This document shows positions 5,350-9,179 of a stretch of 9,179 nucleotides of DNA, piece after piece (the stretch's first letter is position 1; each line of letters opens with the position of its first letter). The position numbers and the translations under genes were made by a program. Source of the stretch: Betaproteobacteria bacterium (GTDB lineage Bacteria > Pseudomonadota > Gammaproteobacteria > Burkholderiales > Burkholderiaceae); assembly GCA_009921765.1 (NCBI GenBank), contig RFXC01000176.1:1-9179 (forward strand), given 5' to 3'. Under the pieces are notes generated by a model. That model did no database searches. It was given only the letters and a program-made list of their open reading frames with translations, and was not told where the DNA came from.

Positions 5350-7848
5350 GTGCGACCAATTCTGACCGTTTTCACACTCGGCCTTTCACTCGGGGCATCA
5401 GCTGACGCGAAGGCGATCGCACTTCAAAACCACGCTTATCGCCTCGAGGTTTTTGTCGACGCCATCGCCGTAACGCGGCTCGGCACCCCCGGTCTCACTC
5501 GCCAGATCCGCCCCGAGCTTACCCTCCAGTTCAGCGCCAGCGAACCCGGTTACACCGACGCCGGCGCTGAAGGCTCCACCCGCGTCGCAGCCTGGAAATA
5601 TCCCGGAACGAATACCGCAGTCCGCGATTTTTGGTCCGTTGGCGCGCCCGCCACGCTGAGCGCTACCCGCGTCGCCAACACAACTCCTCGCAGCGTCGAA
5701 TTGGAGTTCGTCCCTACCCCCGCCGGTCAGCTGACTCTCACCATCCAACTTGACGAAGGCACCGCGCCGCCCGCGTTTGCCTGGCGTCTCACTGCCACAC
5801 AATCCGGCTGGTTCTCCGTTGGCTTCACCGGTCTCACCGCACGCGCGCCCGCCTCGCTTGATTTTCTCTATCAGCCGCTCGTCTGGTCGTGGAGACGTTT
5901 CCCGGTGGCCGCTGTGCTTACGACGGAAAATTTCGCCACCACCGCCGCGGTCTTCACCAATGCCGCCAATGCCACCGAGGGCCTCGCACCCGATGTCGCC
6001 GAGATTCCCTACCGCTTCGCCACCTTTGCCAATGCCCGCTTCGGCCTCGGCCTACGCGACCCTGCAGGACAGGCGCGCCCGGTCGTGTTCGCGCCCATCC
6101 TCGGCGGCGCCGGATCAAAACTCGCCACGGGCGATACCCGCACGTTCACCGTGCGCTACCTGCTCCAGGCTGGCGACTGGTATGCCGGCCTCACTCATTT
6201 TTACCGCGCGATCGCCGGCTACCGCAACGAGCGCCAGAACGCCACCTGCTCCCTCAACGAGACCTTCGAGCGCATCGTCGACTACGCCATGGACGACGTC
6301 TACGGCGGCTGGGTCGCCGACCTAAAAGGCTCCGACTACCGCTTTGATGTGCCCAGTGCCGTCAAGAACGTCGCCGCGTCCCACGTGCTTAGTGTCGCGC
6401 TGACCACCGGTGACCCGGAAATCTACCGCCGCCGCGGGCTTCCGATGCTCGAATACCTGCTGTCGCGTGAGAAATATCTCTACGCCGACGACGAAACGAT
6501 CACGACCCAAAGCCCCTCCCATTTCCTCCGCGGTCCTGCCGTCGAACTTGGCGAACTCGCCGCGCTCCACCAACTCACGGGCGGCCGAGATTCCGTGTAT
6601 GGGCGCGAAACGGCCCGCCTTTTCGGCCAGCCCCGCAAACTGAATTTGAATACTGAAACCGGTGCCGCTTCCTGGCAGGACCACCTCGCCCGGTACCGGA
6701 TAGACCGCTCCTCCGCCGACCTCCAGGCGGCGCGAGAGGGGGCCGATAAATTGATCGGCGACATGGTCACCACGTTGCCAACGGACTTCACCACCACCGC
6801 CGGTTTGCGCGACAACAAAGCGGCATTTGCAACGGATTTCATGCCGCCTCTCTACGATCTCGTTGAGCTCTACGAGCAGACTGGTGAGCGCCGCTATCTC
6901 GATGCCGCGCTCACCGCCGCGCGCCACCTTCTGCTCTGGCAGCGATCCAATCCAATGGCTCCCCAGACGACCATCACCGTCAATACCGGCGGCCGCGTAC
7001 CGGGTGTCTTTCCAGGTCGTCGGCAGGGTAAAGAAGAAGGCTTCACGGCCTACGACACCACGACTGTGATTCCGGAACAGCGCGTCGAAGCGTGGCGCAC
7101 ATCGCTCGTCGGCACACTCCCTGAGCAGCCAGGCACCTACCGACACGGACCCGTCATGCTGGCGCACCACGCCGCCTGGCTCCTGAGGCTTTCCCACCTC
7201 GGCAGTGATCCGCTGCTCGCCGACGCCGCGAACAACGCCGTCATCGGCCGCTACGCCAATTTTCCCGGCTACTATTTCACGTCGCTCGAAACGAATGTCT
7301 ACCAACAGCCCGACTACCCGCTGCACTCGTTCTACGACGTGAAATACAACGCCATTTTCTACAACCACGTCTGGCCGCATATCGCCATGTTGCAGGATTT
7401 CCTCGTCAGTGAAGCCTTCGCAAAATCCGGTGGCCGCGTCGACTTTCCCTCCGCCTATGCGCCTGGCTACGCGTTTCTCACGAGCAAGGTTTACGGTCAC
7501 CGCGCCGGTAAAGTCTTCGGCGAAAGCGGCGTGCGCCTCTGGCTCCCGCGCCGTGCTTTCCGTTCTTCCGAGACCGCGCTCAACCACGTTTTCGGCGTCG
7601 GTCCCGACGCCACTTACCTCATCCTGAGCAACACCCGTCCCGCCGAGGTCACCGCCGATCTGACGCTCGACGCCGACATTCTCCATCTCGACTCCGGCAA
7701 GGACTATCCGATTACCTTCCAGAGTAGCGATGGTACTAGCGAAAAAGGCGAACTGCGCGACGGTCGACTCCGCGTGCGCGTCGGCGCCGGGAATCTCGTC
7801 TCAGTAAAAATTCACGGCCTAAAAAACCTCGCTGTCCGACAACGCTGA
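5350..7848 (+). CDS. Secreted lyase/hydrolase-like protein with predicted helical-toroid core; C-terminal domain apparently cut off
   Basis: From the GTG at 5350 the protein has 832 residues and begins with a clean signal peptide (MRPILTVFTLGLSLGASADA), so it is exported. A TTG at 5320 would add ten residues in front of it. Residues about 25-290 are rich in short strands and resemble the beta-sandwich found before the catalytic part of many polysaccharide lyases and hydrolases. Residues about 300-700 are helical with repeated hairpin-like units, for example PEIYRRRGLPMLEYLLSREK and YEQTGERRYLDAALTAARHL, as in (alpha/alpha) toroid enzymes. They contain possible active-site stretches RHGPVMLAHHAAW (598-610) and FYNHVWPH (670-677). 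Residues about 720-822 form another beta-rich domain. I cannot assign a family or substrate. From memory, unverified, proteins of this build sometimes carry the transferred name glycerophosphoryl diester phosphodiesterase, but I see no TIM-barrel motif of that enzyme. The stop at 7846-7848 follows a run of six A, and the reading frame seems to continue in another frame to 8119. Confidence 0.78.
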   Translation: MRPILTVFTLGLSLGASADAKAIALQNHAYRLEVFVDAIAVTRLGTPGLTRQIRPELTLQFSASEPGYTDAGAEGSTRVAAWKYPGTNTAVRDFWSVGAPATLSATRVANTTPRSVELEFVPTPAGQLTLTIQLDEGTAPPAFAWRLTATQSGWFSVGFTGLTARAPASLDFLYQPLVWSWRRFPVAAVLTTENFATTAAVFTNAANATEGLAPDVAEIPYRFATFANARFGLGLRDPAGQARPVVFAPILGGAGSKLATGDTRTFTVRYLLQAGDWYAGLTHFYRAIAGYRNERQNATCSLNETFERIVDYAMDDVYGGWVADLKGSDYRFDVPSAVKNVAASHVLSVALTTGDPEIYRRRGLPMLEYLLSREKYLYADDETITTQSPSHFLRGPAVELGELAALHQLTGGRDSVYGRETARLFGQPRKLNLNTETGAASWQDHLARYRIDRSSADLQAAREGADKLIGDMVTTLPTDFTTTAGLRDNKAAFATDFMPPLYDLVELYEQTGERRYLDAALTAARHLLLWQRSNPMAPQTTITVNTGGRVPGVFPGRRQGKEEGFTAYDTTTVIPEQRVEAWRTSLVGTLPEQPGTYRHGPVMLAHHAAWLLRLSHLGSDPLLADAANNAVIGRYANFPGYYFTSLETNVYQQPDYPLHSFYDVKYNAIFYNHVWPHIAMLQDFLVSEAFAKSGGRVDFPSAYAPGYAFLTSKVYGHRAGKVFGESGVRLWLPRRAFRSSETALNHVFGVGPDATYLILSNTRPAEVTADLTLDADILHLDSGKDYPITFQSSDGTSEKGELRDGRLRVRVGAGNLVSVKIHGLKNLAVRQR
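7821..7826 (+). other. Probable frameshift site: run of six A
   Basis: The enzyme gene reads CTA AAA AAC and reaches a TGA at 7846-7848, only seven codons past the AAA codon. If one A of the run is skipped, it reads CTA AAA ACC TCG and continues without a stop to 8117-8119, through the beta-domain residues described in the next entry, giving about 922 residues. The open stretch in that other frame begins at 7823, immediately after its own TAA at 7820-7822, so the shift has to lie between 7823 and 7846. The homopolymer is the natural place for an indel, a sequencing error or transcript slippage. Confidence 0.65.
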
Positions 7849-7867
7849 AACCGGCACAGTCACCGGT

Positions 7868-8119
7868 ATGATCCTGCGCTTCGGCGCGCGCACCGATGCG
7901 TTTATCTACACGGATCGGACAGAAAAACAGGTGCGGAAAGCGACGCTACGTTACCACCTGGGCAGTGCACCAGAGGCCGAGATTGTGGACACCCGATATC
8001 CGTATGAATTCAGCCTCCCGCTCGCGGACCCGTCCGCCTCCCTGAGGGCTCGCCTCCGCCTTGAGGACCTCGACGGCACCGTCACCGAGCGTGCGCTCCC
8101 CGAACTGAGAACCCGCTGA
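7868..8119 (+). CDS. 83-residue open frame, probably the displaced C-terminal beta-domain of the preceding gene
   Basis: The frame from ATG 7868 encodes 83 residues with no signal peptide or membrane segment. Its alternating hydrophobic pattern (MILRFGARTDAFIYTD, then RKATLRYHLG, then DTRYPYEFSLPL, then RARLRLEDLDGTV) resembles a small Ig-like or fibronectin-like beta-sandwich, as often found at the end of secreted glycan-active proteins. The same frame is open back to 7823, inside the end of the upstream gene, and a one-base shift at the run of A joins the two into a single protein. A free-standing cytosolic beta-domain of this kind would be unusual, so I read it as a piece split off by a frameshift and not as an independent gene. 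If translated at all from ATG 7868, the product is a domain of unknown function. Confidence 0.6.
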   Translation: MILRFGARTDAFIYTDRTEKQVRKATLRYHLGSAPEAEIVDTRYPYEFSLPLADPSASLRARLRLEDLDGTVTERALPELRTR

Positions 8120-8320
8120 GGACACGCGCCATCGTCTCCACCCGTTGAAAACACACTGCGAAAAGACGCCGTCATTCAAAGTGAATGAAGACAACGAATG
8201 AACCGACAGGTGAATCCAAACATCGTATAAGTCCGGCCGAGGACCTCGTTCCGGCGAGGCCGGTGGCGTGGTAGTGAGGCAGGATGAACTCCGTCGTAGC
8301 GCTGGTGACATTTGGAGCCG
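8120..8320. other. Non-coding gap with two dyads
   Basis: This stretch lies between the displaced beta-domain and the right-hand repeat copy, and I see no gene in it. It holds a perfect inverted repeat, TCATTCA (8172-8178) and TGAATGA (8182-8188), with a 3-base spacer, followed by further GAATGA and TGAAT half-sites up to about 8216. It also holds a GC-rich block at 8233-8263 in which CCGGCC/GGCCGG (outer arms) and CCTCG/CGAGG (8244-8248 with 8255-8259) compete for the same bases. Neither has a T-tract, so they are not typical intrinsic terminators. They could be operators or RNA hairpins. Confidence 0.35.
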
Positions 8321-8498
8321 GCGGGCGGTGATGAATTGCACCGTGACGAAAAATCTGACGTTTCCTGACTACACAGTGCAGTGACCTCTGCTACCAAGCA
8401 GAATACACTGCGGCCTGTGACTCCTCCATTCCACGGCAAGGCTCTCATCGTGGTGGGCGACGCGGCTGAGACGCTCGACACCCTCTATCCCTATTACC
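8321..8498 (+). repeat. Direct repeat, right copy
   Basis: This is the partner of 1461-1638, in the same orientation. Here the plus-strand reading frame continues into a full DJ-1/PfpI gene. On the minus side only a degenerate trace of the regulator's first codons remains, with its ATG changed to ATC at 8332-8330. The longest blocks identical to the left copy by eye are 32 bp (8456-8487), 24 bp (8423-8446), 19 bp (8394-8412) and the 17-bp candidate operator (8342-8358). Confidence 0.93.
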
Positions 8499-9043
8499 GC
8501 CTCATCGAGGCAGGCATCCAGCCGGTCGTTACCGGCCCCGAGCGCCGTCGCTACCAGATGGTGATGCACGAAGTGAAGCCAGGCTGGACGATCACGAAAG
8601 AATGGGAGGGCTACTCCATCGACGTCGACGTGCCGTTCTCCGAGGTGAAGGAGCAGGAGTACCTCGGCATCATGTTCTCCGGCGGGCGCGCGCCGGAATA
8701 CATCCGCTACGACCCGGACCTCGTGCGGATCACGAAATACTTTTTCGCGGCCAACAAGCCCATCGCCTCGGTGTGTCACGGTGTGGAGATTCCGGCCTAC
8801 GCGCGCTGCGTGCAGGGTCGGCGCATGGCCACGGTGGCGAAATGCCAGTTCGACCTCGAAGTCTGCGGGGGCATCTACGTCGACGCCCCTTGCGTGGTGG
8901 ACGGCAATCTGGTCTCCGGCCGCACCTATCGCGACAACGGCCACTACCTCGGGCCGTGGATCAGAATGCTCGAGGCGGCGCGGGGCGGGACGGCAAGTAT
9001 CCCGAACAGCCCGCTGGGCGGAAATTCCCACCGCGTCGCCTAA
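8381..9043 (+). CDS. DJ-1/PfpI-family protein (class I glutamine-amidotransferase-like fold)
   Basis: The 220-residue protein contains KALIVVGDAAETLDTLYPYY as its first strand-helix unit, FSGGRAPEYIRYDPDLVRI around 99-117, and IASVCHGVEIP around 128-138. There Cys132 followed by His133 matches the nucleophile-elbow cysteine of the DJ-1/PfpI superfamily. This superfamily includes glyoxalase-like enzymes, deglycase-like proteins and the PfpI proteases; the specific reaction here is unknown. Further well-formed stretches are FDLEVCGG and VDGNLVSGRTYRDNGHY. There is no signal peptide, so it is probably cytoplasmic. The start is GTG 8381, or less likely the in-frame GTG at 8417, which begins VTPPFHGKALIVV. 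No Shine-Dalgarno is clear at either. Its upstream region is the right-hand copy of the repeat shared with the XylR-like regulator's promoter, so control by that regulator is plausible. The next gene follows after 29 bp. Confidence 0.9.
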   Translation: MTSATKQNTLRPVTPPFHGKALIVVGDAAETLDTLYPYYRLIEAGIQPVVTGPERRRYQMVMHEVKPGWTITKEWEGYSIDVDVPFSEVKEQEYLGIMFSGGRAPEYIRYDPDLVRITKYFFAANKPIASVCHGVEIPAYARCVQGRRMATVAKCQFDLEVCGGIYVDAPCVVDGNLVSGRTYRDNGHYLGPWIRMLEAARGGTASIPNSPLGGNSHRVA

Positions 9044-9072
9044 CGACACCCACCCATCTCAAACAATCACTT

Positions 9073-9179
9073 ATGAACCTCAATCATCGAAATCACTGCG
9101 GGCTCTCGATTCTTCCGGTAGCCATGCTGGCCTACTTGTTCGTAGCGGCGGCCCTGACAGCGCCATCCGGATTCGCCCA
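9073..9179 (+). CDS. Start of an exported protein, truncated by the window edge
   Basis: From ATG 9073 the frame is open to the window end (35 codons). It encodes a basic N-terminal part, MNLNHRNHCGLS, then a hydrophobic stretch, ILPVAMLAYLFVAAALTA, and a small-residue region PSGFA that could be a signal-peptidase site. It is on the same strand as the DJ-1/PfpI gene, 29 bp after its stop, so the two are likely co-transcribed. Too little is present to name a family. Confidence 0.6.
   Translation, partial: MNLNHRNHCGLSILPVAMLAYLFVAAALTAPSGFA

Noticed and set aside
6322..7686. 454-codon minus-strand open frame within the enzyme gene
   Set aside because: It is an antisense shadow caused by codon bias. 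The plus-strand frame has a signal peptide and coherent helical repeats.
7821..7827. Programmed -1 frameshift at A AAA AAC
   Set aside because: The heptamer is in the right phase for -1 slippage, but the -1 frame reaches a TGA at 7869-7871 and does not enter the beta-domain. The frame needed is +1, as after loss of one A.
8233..8263. Intrinsic terminator after the displaced beta-domain
   Set aside because: The GC-rich dyad has no following T-tract on either strand and its arms are short and ambiguous.
1461..8498. Composite transposon or insertion-sequence pair
   Set aside because: The repeats contain gene starts and a control region. They have no terminal inverted repeats, no transposase, and no short target duplications that I could see.
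1..9179. tRNA, rRNA, riboswitch or CRISPR array
   Set aside because: I saw no cloverleaf-like sequence, conserved rRNA segment, known riboswitch core, or series of short regularly spaced repeats.

Overview
The window looks like chromosomal DNA of a GC-rich member of the Verrucomicrobiota, most likely Opitutaceae. The main evidence is the TonB-dependent receptor. It has the build I associate with that family: a signal peptide ending near AQ, a TonB-box-like stretch ending in VVTLSPF, then TLAGSRL at the start of the plug, and no SusD partner. It sits beside a XylR-like regulator (LacI-type sensor fused to an AraC-type DNA-binding domain). This placement rests on family recognition by eye, not on a search.

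Layout from left to right. Bases 1-181 (minus strand) hold the start of a short-chain dehydrogenase/reductase (SDR) that runs off the window. Bases 309-1472 (minus) encode the regulator. From about 1461 to 1638 lies the first copy of a 178-bp direct repeat. It carries the regulator's start, a short divergent control region and the first 39 codons of a DJ-1/PfpI-family gene, which then breaks off. Bases 1651-2035 hold a remnant of an STN domain whose signal peptide is in a different frame and has no start codon. Bases 2036-5197 encode a complete-looking TonB-dependent receptor, followed by a strong intrinsic terminator at 5264-5294. Bases 5350-7848 encode a secreted protein of about 832 residues with a predicted beta-sandwich / helical-toroid / beta-sandwich build, like polysaccharide lyases or hydrolases. 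Its last beta-domain appears to have been cut off by a frameshift at a run of six A and now lies in another frame (7823-8119). Bases 8120-8320 are non-coding with two dyads. The second repeat copy is at 8321-8498 and leads into an intact DJ-1/PfpI-family gene (8381-9043). At 9073 a new signal-peptide protein begins and leaves the window.

Interpretation. Regulator, receptor, secreted carbohydrate-active-like enzyme and SDR together resemble a small glycan-use locus: the receptor would import a ligand across the outer membrane, the secreted protein would act on the polymer, and the regulator would sense a small sugar. The specific substrate cannot be read from the sequence.

The most notable point is structural. 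The control region between the regulator and a DJ-1/PfpI gene occurs twice, in the same orientation, exactly 6,860 bp apart, on either side of the receptor/enzyme block. One end keeps the regulator and only a stump of the DJ-1/PfpI gene. The other keeps the DJ-1/PfpI gene and at most a few degenerate regulator codons. This suggests that an ancestral divergent regulator-DJ-1/PfpI pair was split by integration of the block, which may have put the receptor under the regulator's control. Two probable frameshifts (near 1690-1735 and at 7821-7826) suggest that parts of the block are decaying. I saw no transposase, integrase, tRNA, rRNA or CRISPR array.
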